From NCBI RefSeq assembly GCF_000737595.1, contig NZ_CP006271.1, positions 372,001 to 436,000 on the forward strand: a DNA stretch of 64,000 nt. Reading direction: 5' to 3'. This document shows, piece by piece, positions 52,207 through 60,919 of this stretch (within the stretch, counting starts at the first letter, position 1; every line of letters begins with the position of its first letter). The position numbers and the translations under genes are program-made. The notes beneath the pieces were generated by a model, which made no database searches, was not told where the DNA came from, and saw only the letters and a list, made by a program, of their open reading frames with translations. The stretch comes from Synechococcus sp. KORDI-52. GTDB lineage: Bacteria > Cyanobacteriota > Cyanobacteriia > PCC-6307 > Cyanobiaceae.

Positions 52207-52836
52207 TCAGCTTGCGGCCTGCGCAGATCGCGCGCCGGCATGGGGCAACACCTTGCCGCGGATCCGGTAGCCCCGACGCCTGAGAAAACTGCAGAGGGCG
52301 GCCTGCTCCGACGGCACGCTGATGTTGAACGCGAAGAAATTGCTGCGTCCAGCGAAATAACGCTTCAGGTCGAGGTCATGGCGCTGCCAGGCCTCCTCCC
52401 AGTGCTGACGAAGGTCGTCGAGCGTCAACGAGGGATCGTCGTAGGCCCGACGCATCCGATCGAGGTAGGCACGGGCGTACTTGCCCTTGCGGTGATTCAT
52501 GCGTGAGTCCACCCAGCGGCTCACATCACGCGTGTTGTAGATGAAGCAGGAGCCTGGGTACTGCAGGTCCAACAGGGGGAAGAGGCGGTAGGCGTAGAAC
52601 TCACCGCAGAGTTCCATGTCCGTGTAGCCGCAATAGCCATCCACGCCATCCAGCAACGGCTTGGAAAAGGTGAAGTTGGCCTGGATCCGACGGGCCAGCC
52701 GTCCCTTGTCGTAGTGGATCGAGCTGTACCCGTTCTTCCGCAACAACTTGTGGAACGACCGCGTGCCGCACTTGTTGTGACCGATCAAAAAAATTCGGCC
52801 CGGTTTGGACCGGGGCCGCAACCAATCCCACACCAT
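52207..52836 (-). CDS. sulfotransferase-fold protein
   Basis: About 209 residues. The opening FLIGHNKCGTRSFHKLLRKN fits the 5'-phosphosulfate loop of PAPS-dependent sulfotransferases (K-x-G-T-R/T). IYNTRDVSRWVDSRMNH fits the 3'-phosphate motif (R ... S-x-x-x-S-like). Similar small proteins in marine cyanobacteria are annotated as sulfotransferase family, with unknown acceptor. Its ATG overlaps the guaA stop (TGATG at 52838-52834), so the two are translationally coupled. Confidence 0.75.
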   Translation of the reverse strand: MVWDWLRPRSKPGRIFLIGHNKCGTRSFHKLLRKNGYSSIHYDKGRLARRIQANFTFSKPLLDGVDGYCGYTDMELCGEFYAYRLFPLLDLQYPGSCFIYNTRDVSRWVDSRMNHRKGKYARAYLDRMRRAYDDPSLTLDDLRQHWEEAWQRHDLDLKRYFAGRSNFFAFNISVPSEQAALCSFLRRRGYRIRGKVLPHAGARSAQAAS

Positions 52837-54422
52837 CACTCCCACTCAATCGTGCCGGGGGGTTTGCTGGTGATATCGAGCACCACCCGATTCACTCCCT
52901 TCACCTCATTCACGATCCGGTTAGAGATGGTCTCCATCAGGTCGTAGGGAAGCCGGGACCAATCGGCGGTCATTCCGTCTTCACTGGACACACAACGCAG
53001 CACGATCGGCCAGGCATAGGTGCGTTTGTCGCCCATCACGCCAACGGAACGCACAGGCAACAGCACCGCAAAGGCCTGCCAGATGTCGTGATACAGCCCA
53101 GCCTCCTTGATTTCCTGACGCACGATCAGGTCAGCATCACGCAAACAATCCAGCTTCTCGTCGGTGACTTCACCCAAGATGCGGATGGCCAGACCTGGCC
53201 CCGGGAAGGGATGGCGGCGCACGATCTCCTCGGGCAGGCCGAGGCTGCGGCCCACCTTGCGCACTTCGTCCTTGAACAGCTTGCGCAGGGGCTCCACCAA
53301 CTTGAACTGAAGATCCTTGGGAAGACCGCCCACGTTGTGATGGCTCTTGATCTTCACAGCAACCCGCTCGCCGGTCTTGGGATCGACATTGGTGCCAGCG
53401 CTTTCGATCACATCGGGGTAAAGCGTGCCCTGGGCCAGGTAATCGAAGGGTCCAAGCCGCTTGCTCTCCTCTTCGAACACCCGAATGAACTCGGTGCCGA
53501 TGATCTTGCGCTTCTCCTCCGGATCGGTGATGCCCTTCAGCTTGCTGATGAACCGCTGGCGCGCATTGATGTACTCCACATGGATGTTGAACTTCCGGTC
53601 GAAGAAGTCCATGAGGAACTCGGGCTCACCCTTCCGCATGAAGCCCTGGTCGATGAACATGCAGGTGAGCTGATCACCGATCGCTTTCTTCAGCAGAAAG
53701 GCGAGGGTGGATGAATCCACACCGCCGGAGAGGGCCAGCAAGACGCGCTTGTCGCCCACCTGCTCCCGCACCAGGCCAACGGCCTCGTCAATGAACGCCG
53801 CGGTGGTCCAATCCGGATCACAACCGCAAACGTGATAAACGAAATTGCGGATCAGGGCCATGCCGCAGGTGGAATGCACCACCTCGGGGTGGAACTGAAC
53901 GCCGTAGAGCTTGCGCTGCAGGTGCGCCACCGCCGCCTCCGGTGTGTTGGCCGTGTGGGCCAGGCGCACGAAACCCTCGGGCAGCGCCTTCACCGAGTCG
54001 CCATGGCTCATCCACATCGTCGAACCGTTGTCGACATTGGTGAGCAGATCCGTGGGGTCATCAACCTCAAGGGGTGCTTTGCCGTATTCGGCCTTGCCGG
54101 TGGCGGCCTCCACCACACCACCCAGCTGCTGCACCATCAGCTGCATCCCGTAGCAAACCCCCAGCACGGGGATGCCCAGATCCCAGATGCCGGGATCGCA
54201 CAGGGGCGCATGTTCTGCGTACACCGAACTGGGGCCACCGCTGAGGATGATTCCCTTCGGGGCCATGCGCCGCAGCTCTTCCGCCGACGTGCTGTAACCG
54301 AGCACCACCGAAAACACCTCGGTCTCCCGCACACGGCGGGCGATCAGCTCGGAATACTGCGAGCCGAAATCAAGGATGACGATGGCCGGCTGACGCTGAC
54401 CGTCGGAGGAGTACTGGGACAT
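52836..54422 (-). CDS. guaA: GMP synthase (glutamine-hydrolysing)
   Basis: A 528-residue enzyme converting XMP to GMP. The class I amidotransferase half has the Cys in [16 protein letters not shown] and the His/Glu in [11 protein letters not shown]. The ATP-pyrophosphatase half has the PP-loop [17 protein letters not shown]. The C-terminal dimerisation domain ends [11 protein letters not shown], as in nearly all GuaA proteins. ATG at 54422 is preferred because homology begins there; a TTG 36 bases upstream overlaps cbiD. Confidence 0.96.
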   Translation of the reverse strand: MSQYSSDGQRQPAIVILDFGSQYSELIARRVRETEVFSVVLGYSTSAEELRRMAPKGIILSGGPSSVYAEHAPLCDPGIWDLGIPVLGVCYGMQLMVQQLGGVVEAATGKAEYGKAPLEVDDPTDLLTNVDNGSTMWMSHGDSVKALPEGFVRLAHTANTPEAAVAHLQRKLYGVQFHPEVVHSTCGMALIRNFVYHVCGCDPDWTTAAFIDEAVGLVREQVGDKRVLLALSGGVDSSTLAFLLKKAIGDQLTCMFIDQGFMRKGEPEFLMDFFDRKFNIHVEYINARQRFISKLKGITDPEEKRKIIGTEFIRVFEEESKRLGPFDYLAQGTLYPDVIESAGTNVDPKTGERVAVKIKSHHNVGGLPKDLQFKLVEPLRKLFKDEVRKVGRSLGLPEEIVRRHPFPGPGLAIRILGEVTDEKLDCLRDADLIVRQEIKEAGLYHDIWQAFAVLLPVRSVGVMGDKRTYAWPIVLRCVSSEDGMTADWSRLPYDLMETISNRIVNEVKGVNRVVLDITSKPPGTIEWE

Positions 54423-54454
54423 CAATCCGGAAATGTGTCGCCTTGCGACAACCG

Positions 54455-55561
54455 TCAATCCATCAGCGTAAAGAAGCGCTTCACCGCCACCGGTCCTAGC
54501 CAGCGCAGGCTGCGGCTCCGATCGAACAGCGCCGCACCGATCCGCATCGTCCAGTCGCCGTAGCGGGCCACATAGACCTGACTGCGCCGCTCCACCGTCG
54601 CGGCCAGATGCTGGCCGAGGGCGCTGGACTGATCAGCCTCCAACGCCTGGAAGGCCTCCTCAACGGATGCTGCACCACGAAGCTGCAGCAACTGGGCCGC
54701 CGGCAGGCCGGCATCCAGCCCCAGTGCCACCAGCACCTCCAAACGGCCATCGGCCAGGTGGTGATGGGTATGAAAAATGCCGCCGGCCAGCTTGATCAAT
54801 TTGCCGTGGTAACCGATCAGCAGCAGATCGCGAACACTGGCCTCCGCCGCGGCCACCAGCACCGGCCCGACCCAGTTCCCCACCTTGAGCACGGGCCCCA
54901 GACCCTGCTGACGGGCCAGATCCAATCCGTTCTCTCCAATCACCAGCACGAGGCGTCCCTGAAAGGCCGGTTCTCCAGCGAGTGCCTGCAGCTCTGCAAG
55001 CACCTGCTGCAATTGATCCGGTGCCGCGCTGCGCTGCACCTCCGCCTGGGTGCCGATCAAGGCGAGACCATCCACAACGCCGAAGGCAGCATTGCTGGTG
55101 CGTTGGGCCAAACTGCGCCCCAACGGAAGAATCGGTTGCACCAGCAGGCCCCGGCCCGGCGTCAACAGAGGCAGCAGATTGCGCTCCAACAGCTCACGGG
55201 CGAAGCCGGAGAGGCAAATGTCTCCCTCAGGGCCAAACCGACCCACCCCTTCTCCGGCCTGCAGCTCGAGCACCGGCTGGGATGAGGCGATCCAGGCCAC
55301 CCGCACCCAGATTTCGAGATCCCGCGTCAGATCCAGGCCAGGCCCTGGATCACAACGGCTGATTCCCAGGGCCTGGCCATCCGCCAAGGGAGCTGCCGAA
55401 CAAACCGGCACCTGCAGCAAGGGTTGATCCGACCCCTGGTTCAACTGCTGCTCAGCGTTAAACGGTTCACCAAGCAACACCTGCAAGGCAGCCTTGGCCG
55501 CCGCCGCCACCCACACCGGCAGGGTCAATCCGGGGCTGGAGAGGGCGATGGGACCAGACAA
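54455..55561 (-). CDS. cbiD: cobalt-precorrin-5B C1-methyltransferase
   Basis: A 368-residue enzyme that methylates C-1 of cobalt-precorrin-5B in the anaerobic corrin route used by cyanobacteria. It begins with the typical T/S-P-G-L-x-L-P-V-W-V-A-A-x-A-K-A-A stretch and later shows [39 protein letters not shown] and an internal ITGENG-like segment ([17 protein letters not shown]). Fits with cobH in this window. It lies 32 bases upstream of guaA on the same strand. Confidence 0.92.
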   Translation of the reverse strand: MSGPIALSSPGLTLPVWVAAAAKAALQVLLGEPFNAEQQLNQGSDQPLLQVPVCSAAPLADGQALGISRCDPGPGLDLTRDLEIWVRVAWIASSQPVLELQAGEGVGRFGPEGDICLSGFARELLERNLLPLLTPGRGLLVQPILPLGRSLAQRTSNAAFGVVDGLALIGTQAEVQRSAAPDQLQQVLAELQALAGEPAFQGRLVLVIGENGLDLARQQGLGPVLKVGNWVGPVLVAAAEASVRDLLLIGYHGKLIKLAGGIFHTHHHLADGRLEVLVALGLDAGLPAAQLLQLRGAASVEEAFQALEADQSSALGQHLAATVERRSQVYVARYGDWTMRIGAALFDRSRSLRWLGPVAVKRFFTLMD

Positions 55562-55599
55562 GCTGTTTTCTAGAGTCGCCGATTGGCATCCCCCGCGCC

Positions 55600-56748
55600 A
55601 TGCAGGACAAGCTCACCCTGATGATTCCGGGCCCCACCCCGGTGCCGGAAACGGTGCTGAAGGCCATGGGTCGTCACCCCATCGGCCATCGCAGCGGGGA
55701 GTTCCAGGCCATCGTGCGACGCACCACCGAACAGCTCAAGTGGCTGCACCAGACGACGAGCGACGTGCTGGTGATCACCGGAAGCGGAACAGCTGCCATG
55801 GAGGCGGGAATCATCAACACCCTCAGCCGCGGCGACAAGGTGCTCTGCGGCGACAACGGCAAGTTCGGCGAACGCTGGGTCAAGGTCGCCCGCGCCTACG
55901 GACTTGACGTCGAGGTGATCAAAGCGGAGTGGGGCCAACCTCTCGATCCGGAAGCCTTCCGCTCGGCGTTGGAAGCCGACAGCGCTAAAGCGATCAAAGC
56001 CGTGATCCTCACCCACTCGGAAACCTCAACAGGGGTGATCAATGACCTGGAGAGCATTGCCCGTCACGTGAAGGCCCACGGAACGGCCCTAACCCTGGCG
56101 GACTGCGTCACCAGCCTGGGTGCCACCAACGTGCCCATGGACGCCTGGGGACTGGATGTGGTGGCTTCAGGCGCACAAAAGGGCTACATGCTTCCCCCGG
56201 GCCTCAGTTTTGTGGCCATGAGCGCACGGGCCTGGGAAGCCTACGAGCGCTCCGATCTGCCCAAGTTTTATCTGGATCTGGGCCCCTACCGGAAAACAGC
56301 GGCGAAGGACAGCAACCCCTTCACCCCCGCGGTGAACCTCTACTTCGGCCTGGAAGCTGCTCTGGACATGATGCAGAAGGAAGGCCTGGAGGCGATTTTT
56401 GCCCGTCACGCCCGCCATCGCGCTGCCGCCCAGGCAGGCATGAAGGCGATTGGCCTGCCCCTGTTTGCCGCCGAGGGTTGCGGCAGCCCAGCCATCACAG
56501 CAGTGGCCCCCGAAAGCATCGATGCCGAACAGTTGCGCAAAGCCGTAAAGGAAAAATTCGACATTCTTCTCGCTGGTGGACAAGATCATCTCAAAGGTCA
56601 GGTGTTCCGCATCGGCCATCTCGGCTATGTCTGCGACCGGGATGTATTGACCGCCGTCGCTGCGATTGAAGCCACCCTTCAATCCCTTGGCCTGCACAAA
56701 GGCAGCATGGGTGCGGGGGTCGCTGCAGCATCAGCGGCGCTTGGCTAG
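55600..56748 (+). CDS. class V PLP aminotransferase, alanine/serine--glyoxylate type
   Basis: A 382-residue fold-type I enzyme. LMIPGPTPVPETVLKAMGRH, ITGSGTAAMEAGIINTLSRG (cofactor phosphate) and LADCVTSLGATNVPMDAWG lead to the Schiff-base Lys in VVASGAQKGYMLPPGLSFVA (residue ~195). This is the cyanobacterial protein often misnamed soluble hydrogenase subunit; by homology it transaminates glyoxylate to glycine in photorespiration. It is divergent from cbiD, with 38 bases between the starts. tRNA-Gly(CCC) follows 32 bases downstream. Confidence 0.9.
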   Translation: MQDKLTLMIPGPTPVPETVLKAMGRHPIGHRSGEFQAIVRRTTEQLKWLHQTTSDVLVITGSGTAAMEAGIINTLSRGDKVLCGDNGKFGERWVKVARAYGLDVEVIKAEWGQPLDPEAFRSALEADSAKAIKAVILTHSETSTGVINDLESIARHVKAHGTALTLADCVTSLGATNVPMDAWGLDVVASGAQKGYMLPPGLSFVAMSARAWEAYERSDLPKFYLDLGPYRKTAAKDSNPFTPAVNLYFGLEAALDMMQKEGLEAIFARHARHRAAAQAGMKAIGLPLFAAEGCGSPAITAVAPESIDAEQLRKAVKEKFDILLAGGQDHLKGQVFRIGHLGYVCDRDVLTAVAAIEATLQSLGLHKGSMGAGVAAASAALG

Positions 56749-56780
56749 AACACAGGTGGTGAGAGCGATCTCGCCCCGCT

Positions 56781-56852
56781 GCGGGTGTAATTCAGTGGTA
56801 GAATGTCAGCTTCCCAAGCTGAACGTCGCCGGTTCGAGTCCGGTCACCCGCT
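56781..56852 (+). tRNA. tRNA-Gly (anticodon CCC)
   Basis: 72 bases with a complete cloverleaf. The acceptor stem is GCGGGTG/CACCCGC, the D arm ATTCAGTGGTAGAAT, the anticodon stem TCAGC/GCTGA with loop TTCCCAA, the T arm GCCGGTTCGAGTCCGGT, and the discriminator T. CCA is not encoded. Anticodon CCC reads only GGG, a codon used in this GC-rich genome. Confidence 0.94.
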
Positions 56853-56873
56853 TGAAGAAACTTCGGATCAACC

Positions 56874-57086
56874 TCAGGAGCGAGGTTTGATCAATTGAAG
56901 AACCTGAGGTCCGGTACATCCAGCGCGACGTTCCTGTCCCAAAGCCTGCAATATCAAAGAAGCCGCTTCATTGATCCGACCATCCTCTGCACATTGACGA
57001 GCACTTGCAAACAAGGCTTTAGATGCTGATTCGTGGTCCTGACGTTGTTGAGCAGCCGTCTCTGATAGTTTTGTTGTCGTAAGCAT
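56874..57086 (-). CDS. small hypothetical protein
   Basis: 70 residues, not recognised by name. It is helical and Ala/Gln-rich with TPR-like spacing: HESASKALFASARQCAEDGR, then INEAASLILQALGQERRAG. One helix pair might be a single TPR-like unit. ATG at 57086 is preferred over a TTG three codons upstream. It is the last of three small genes on the minus strand ending next to the tRNA. The region is less GC-rich than the surrounding DNA. Confidence 0.55.
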   Translation of the reverse strand: MLTTTKLSETAAQQRQDHESASKALFASARQCAEDGRINEAASLILQALGQERRAGCTGPQVLQLIKPRS

Positions 57087-57095
57087 CAGGGCCAA

Positions 57096-57205
57096 CGTTC
57101 GAATCCCCTTATCAACAACATAGTAGCCCTAGTTGATATTTAGACCATCTCAGAAGCCAAATTCGGAGTTGCTGAACAACAACCGTTCGATGGCTTGAAT
57201 TCAGG
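57096..57205. other. short AT-richer spacer, nothing identified
   Basis: About 110 bases between two small minus-strand genes. I see no convincing frame, tRNA or strong hairpin. It probably carries the promoter of the downstream gene. Confidence 0.4.
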
Positions 57206-57424
57206 TCAGGTCCCCGGCTCTTCAGCGTTGCCCCCCAGATCCGCAATCCGGTCGCGCAGCTGAGAACATCGACGTTGATCGCCCTTGGCTTCAGCGAGCG
57301 CGAGCGCAAACTCCAACTTCTCGAGCTGATGTCCACCTTCGAGAAAGCCTGACCGGGTCCAGATGGTCATGCCATGCAAGGTGCGAGAAGCACAAGCATT
57401 GGAGGCAGGGATGGTGGTCGCCAT
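57206..57424 (-). CDS. small hypothetical protein
   Basis: 72 residues from the ATG at 57424, which follows a good ribosome-binding sequence (AGAAAGG, 6-12 bases upstream). Not recognised. The C-terminal part (GGHQLEKLEFALALAEAKGD, then RRCSQLRDRIADLGG) forms a predicted helical hairpin. No signal peptide. The upstream coiled-coil gene ends 38 bases before it on the same strand. Confidence 0.6.
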   Translation of the reverse strand: MATTIPASNACASRTLHGMTIWTRSGFLEGGHQLEKLEFALALAEAKGDQRRCSQLRDRIADLGGNAEEPGT

Positions 57425-57462
57425 GGTTGCCTTTCTTTTTATTTTGGCACCGTGCACCACCC

Positions 57463-57786
57463 CTACGCGACATCGCAGCTCAGCTCTGTTTCGTCCTCCT
57501 GACCCCAGGACTCGTTCTGAGCAGGCTCATCAGGCAGACCAGCCTCTGACGTCGGAGCCGTGATGTCCAAAAGCTCACGCGTTTCGCGCAACAGGGCTTC
57601 AACACCCTCCAGGGTGGAGATCTCTTCATCCGGCACAGCATTCAGATCCTTTTGCTGCTGGCGCAGTTGAAGTTCAAGCGCTTGCTGACGCTGTTCCAGT
57701 TTCACCAAACGCTGCGATAGAGCTGTGATGGTTTGAGCGAGATCTTCCGCAGTGCGGGTGATCCGAAAGGACACGGAGGATGTCAT
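57463..57786 (-). CDS. small coiled-coil protein
   Basis: 107 residues from the ATG at 57786. Residues ~12-60 form a strong coiled coil (DLAQTITALSQRLVKLEQRQ, then QALELQLRQQQKDLNA), followed by an acidic tail. Not recognised further; such proteins are commonly scaffolds or adaptors. Divergent from the AbrB-family gene, with 84 bases between the starts. Confidence 0.68.
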   Translation of the reverse strand: MTSSVSFRITRTAEDLAQTITALSQRLVKLEQRQQALELQLRQQQKDLNAVPDEEISTLEGVEALLRETRELLDITAPTSEAGLPDEPAQNESWGQEDETELSCDVA

Positions 57787-57870
57787 CACCGAAAACCTGG
57801 TGGTTGCGCTGATGACAACACAGGAGCGCCGTTGTCTCAAGATCAAGCTGACCTGACGCGATCGAGACTG

Positions 57871-58383
57871 ATGCCTTCAATGGTGACGCTGGGGCTGTAC
57901 CTGCTGGCTGGAACTGCCATCGGACTGCTGGCTTTACTCAGCGGCATTCCCGCTGCTCCTCTGGCGGGGGCCTTGCTGGGTGCTGGCATCGTCAGCATGA
58001 GCGGTCAACTGGAAGCAGCCACATGGCCACCGGGAACACGCACGGTTCTTCAAATCGGCATCGGCACCGTGATCGGAACCGGCCTAACTCGCACCTCTTT
58101 GGAGCAATTGCAAGTTTTGTGGAAACCAGCGGTTCTGATCACCCTGGCACTGGTGCTGACGGGACTGGTCGTCGGACTGTGGAGCAGCCGTTTGCTCGGC
58201 ATTGATCCCATCGTGGCCTTGCTGGGAGCAGCGCCAGGAGGCATCAGTGGTATGAGCCTGGTGGGTGCGGAATTCGGCGTGGGCGCTGCGGTGGCGGCCC
58301 TCCACGCTGTTCGGCTGATCACGGTGCTGCTGGTGCTGCCGTTGGTGGTGCGGCTGATCGTGCCCTCGACAGCTGGGAGCTGA
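57871..58383 (+). CDS. AbrB-family (AmoA-like) membrane protein, half length
   Basis: 170 residues with about five transmembrane helices. The AbrB/PF05145 repeat pattern is clear: LLALLSGIPAAPLAGALLGA, VLQIGIGTVIGTGLTRTSLE and LLGAAPGGISGMSLVGAEFG. Family members usually have two such repeats (~340-380 residues); this one has a single repeat, so it probably works as a dimer. It is unrelated to the Bacillus DNA-binding AbrB. Function is unknown; transport has been suggested for the family. ATG at 57871. Confidence 0.78.
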   Translation: MPSMVTLGLYLLAGTAIGLLALLSGIPAAPLAGALLGAGIVSMSGQLEAATWPPGTRTVLQIGIGTVIGTGLTRTSLEQLQVLWKPAVLITLALVLTGLVVGLWSSRLLGIDPIVALLGAAPGGISGMSLVGAEFGVGAAVAALHAVRLITVLLVLPLVVRLIVPSTAGS

Positions 58384-58415
58384 TCGATACCTTGGAATTA
58401 CTTACTAACACTGTT

Positions 58416-58814
58416 ATGGGTCCCATCAGGTCATCGCTGGTTCTCTCCGCCGCGGCCCTGATCGGTGCTTTGGGCAGTGTCAGTCCCACCGTCAACGCGG
58501 CTGAAGCCACCGAGGAGAAGGGCGCCAAGATCTACTGCTTCATGCGTTCCAGCGGCAACGACCACACGGTCAGCTGGAATGCCGCATACGCCGTGATCAA
58601 ACGCCAGGGCAGTGGCATGTTCAAAACATCTCCCGAGCATGCCTCGGTGATGATTACAGAAGCCGTCGTCAAAGACCCCGGCAATTTCCCCGACTGTGGC
58701 CAGTTCCTTGGTGATCTGTTCGGCGGGAACACCCAACCAGCCAACGCCGCCACCCTTGGACAGTCCTCATCCATCCCCAGCAGCACCGACGACACAACGC
58801 GCTACAGCTACTGA
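58416..58814 (+). CDS. small secreted hypothetical protein
   Basis: About 132 residues from the ATG at 58416 (a TTG at 58392 is also in frame). The N-terminal signal peptide (SSLVLSAAALIGALGSVSPT) ends near VNAAEA. The mature part has two Cys (IYCFMRSS; NFPDCGQFLGD) that could form a disulfide. Residues GNDHTVSWNAAYAVIKRQGS and MITEAVVKDPGNFPDCGQFL look like a family conserved in marine cyanobacteria, but I cannot name a function. The C-terminus is Ser/Thr-rich. Confidence 0.7.
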   Translation: MGPIRSSLVLSAAALIGALGSVSPTVNAAEATEEKGAKIYCFMRSSGNDHTVSWNAAYAVIKRQGSGMFKTSPEHASVMITEAVVKDPGNFPDCGQFLGDLFGGNTQPANAATLGQSSSIPSSTDDTTRYSY

Positions 58815-59280
58815 TCACTCAGGGCTTCTGGGTCTGACCCTTCTGGCTGCCGTGTTGCTGGCAGGCTGCCAAACCGAACAGCCCTCAAAACCACCTTCCA
58901 ACACACCGACAGCACTCGTCACCAGTTGCCTGGGGGACTTCCGGATCGAAGACCTCAAGCTCATGGTCGAACGCTGCGATGAGGCCATTGGTCAGTCACC
59001 GGATCAAGCCGAACTGCGTCGGGACCGCGCTCTTATCTTGACTCTGCTTGGCGATCAATCCAAAGCCTGCAATGACGTCGACGCAGCACTATCGCTGCTG
59101 ACGCAATCAAACCAGCCGATCGATCCGATGCTGCAGCACGAACTCCAAGTGCGTCAGGCCGCCTGCAAACAATCCCGCACCATGGCGGGCAAGGATTGGC
59201 GCTCCAATGTCAATCGCCGAGGCCCCATCAACACCTCGATCCGTTCCGCCTTGCTGGCCAACAATCCATCCACCAACTGA
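58756..59280 (+). CDS. putative lipoprotein with TPR-like region
   Basis: The lipobox LLAGC (Cys at ~38) after the hydrophobic run GLTLLAAVLLAG is clear. The mature part has Cys in SCLGDF, ERCDEA, KACNDV and AACKQS, and a helical repeat region (DQAELRRDRALILTLLGDQS). The start is unsure: TTG 58756 gives a ~38-residue lead before the Cys, ATG 58696 a longer one; both lie inside the preceding gene. The last 127 bases are antisense to the end of the SNF2 gene. Confidence 0.6.
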   Translation: MDSPHPSPAAPTTQRATATDHSGLLGLTLLAAVLLAGCQTEQPSKPPSNTPTALVTSCLGDFRIEDLKLMVERCDEAIGQSPDQAELRRDRALILTLLGDQSKACNDVDAALSLLTQSNQPIDPMLQHELQVRQAACKQSRTMAGKDWRSNVNRRGPINTSIRSALLANNPSTN

Positions 59281-60782
59281 TCTGCGGCGCCGAGCTGCAG
59301 CCAGTGGCAGGTCAGGCCACCGCCCATCCCAAGACGATGACAGCGGTCTTCAGCTTGGTCGAGGTCGCCGGGCGTCCACGGGCGTTCCAGCAACACCACA
59401 TGTCGAGCCCTGTGAAGGGTGAAGCCGAGGGAACCAGTGCCGAAGGTGGCCAGCAGACAATCGTTCTGACCCTGCTGAAAACGATCCACACACTGCTGAC
59501 GTTCAGCGGGGCTCTGGCGACCGGTCAACAATTCCCCACCGAGGGTTTGCTGCAAAAGCTGCAACGGAGCCACGAAGCCACTGAACAACACCACCGCTTC
59601 CCCTTCTCGACGCAATGACTCGACCAGTTGCTGAGCCGCAGGCAATTTGAATTCAGCTGCGATCTGGCGCATGGAGGTCAGCAAGGCCAGGTGCTCAGCA
59701 TCCCGTCGCACCTCTCCACGACGGGCTCGACGCCTGTAGTCATCCAGCACCAGCCCAACACGATGATCAAAACCCGTGCTCTCAGCCTCCGAAAGAGCCA
59801 AAGGGTGTAGACGCCGCCGCTTGGGTGGAAGGTCCACCACCTGCTGTTTGCGACGATGCAGTATTAAGGGGCGGCTCAACCGCCGCAGCTCTTCCAATTG
59901 ACTCGCGCCTGTCGCCTGCCACCGTTTACCGGATCGGCTCTCCCGCCAGTGGCCTTGGCAATAACGCTCCTCGAACTGGCGTTGATCCCGCGCAATCGGA
60001 TGATCCATAGCCGCAAGCAGGGGATACAGCTGAGAGGGGCGACCGTTCTTCATTGGAGTTCCCGTCAGCATCCAGATCGCGCGCAGACGGGGATGACGGG
60101 CCAGTCGTAACAAAGCCGCCGTGCGCTGCGCCTTAAGTGACTGGGCGTAATGCGCTTCATCCACCACCAAGAGGGTTCCTGCCGGCGGCAGGTTGTCGGG
60201 GAGCCGGGCCCAACTCACCAACTCAAGCTCAACACCAACGGCCTCTGATTCCCGGCGCCAGTGGGGATGCAGGCCGACGGGGGCCACCACAAGCAGACGC
60301 ACCTCAGCACAACGCATCAGGGCACGGGCCGCCAACAGAGCTGTAAGGGTCTTCCCCAGCCCCATCTCATCCGCCAGAACGGCGCCGCGACGGGCCAGGA
60401 GCCAGCGGACCCCGGAGCGTTGATGGCGCAAGGGATGACGACCATCCTGCAGGGCTGTGTCGAGATCCGCCGCAGCCACAAGGGTCCGATGCGATGGCAG
60501 CGGTGGCAGGGGGTACTCGCACCAATCAAGCCATTCCTGCAAAGCGGAAGTGATGGGGAAACGCTGTCCCAGGGCCTGTTGAAGCGGATCGGCTGCCGCC
60601 AAGGGAAAGTCCCAGCCATGGCTTGGACCGTTCCAGCGTCCCCGAGGCCTGATCCGACGCAACTGGGCCTGGGTCACCGCATCGAAGGGACTGACCACAC
60701 GAATCAACCCAGCTGGAGAGAGATCCAGACAACAGGTCGTTGTGGGTTTTGGCGGCGTCAACAAGCCCCCACAAACGATCAC
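59154..60782 (-). CDS. SNF2-family DNA translocase with a HARP-like N-terminal motif
   Basis: 542 residues. Residues ~28-75 (LIRVVSPFDAVTQAQLRRI, then PRGRWNGPSHGWDFPLA) resemble the HARP motif of SMARCAL1-type annealing helicases. The SNF2 core follows: motif I VLADEMGLGKTLTALLAARA, motif II LLVVDEAHYAQSLKAQRTAA, motif III IWMLTGTPMKNGRPSQLYPL, motif V LLATFGTGSLGFTLHRARHV and motif VI LDQAEDRCHRLG. It is compact with no extra C-terminal domain. In eukaryotes such enzymes remodel stalled forks; the bacterial role is inferred. Start GTG 60782. It is divergent from the HNH gene. Confidence 0.88.
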   Translation of the reverse strand: MIVCGGLLTPPKPTTTCCLDLSPAGLIRVVSPFDAVTQAQLRRIRPRGRWNGPSHGWDFPLAAADPLQQALGQRFPITSALQEWLDWCEYPLPPLPSHRTLVAAADLDTALQDGRHPLRHQRSGVRWLLARRGAVLADEMGLGKTLTALLAARALMRCAEVRLLVVAPVGLHPHWRRESEAVGVELELVSWARLPDNLPPAGTLLVVDEAHYAQSLKAQRTAALLRLARHPRLRAIWMLTGTPMKNGRPSQLYPLLAAMDHPIARDQRQFEERYCQGHWRESRSGKRWQATGASQLEELRRLSRPLILHRRKQQVVDLPPKRRRLHPLALSEAESTGFDHRVGLVLDDYRRRARRGEVRRDAEHLALLTSMRQIAAEFKLPAAQQLVESLRREGEAVVLFSGFVAPLQLLQQTLGGELLTGRQSPAERQQCVDRFQQGQNDCLLATFGTGSLGFTLHRARHVVLLERPWTPGDLDQAEDRCHRLGMGGGLTCHWLQLGAADQLVDGLLASKAERIEVLMGPRRLTLERQSLPAMVRDCLQAA

Positions 60783-60870
60783 TTTAAGAAACTCGGTTCA
60801 GCGTGCAGGCTTTGAGATCAAGATTCACATCACAGGCGAAGAAACCTTCCAAAATGCAGCGTTCGACACA

Positions 60871-60898
60871 TTGACTGACTTTTCATTCACGGCAGAAT
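60871..60898 (+). promoter_or_regulatory. candidate sigma-70 promoter of the HNH gene
   Basis: TTGACT (60871-60876), 16 bases, CAGAAT (60893-60898, four of six matches). The HNH ATG is 22 bases further, giving a short leader. Judged by eye. Confidence 0.4.
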
Positions 60899-60919
60899 CA
60901 ATCCAACCGATGCATTCGG

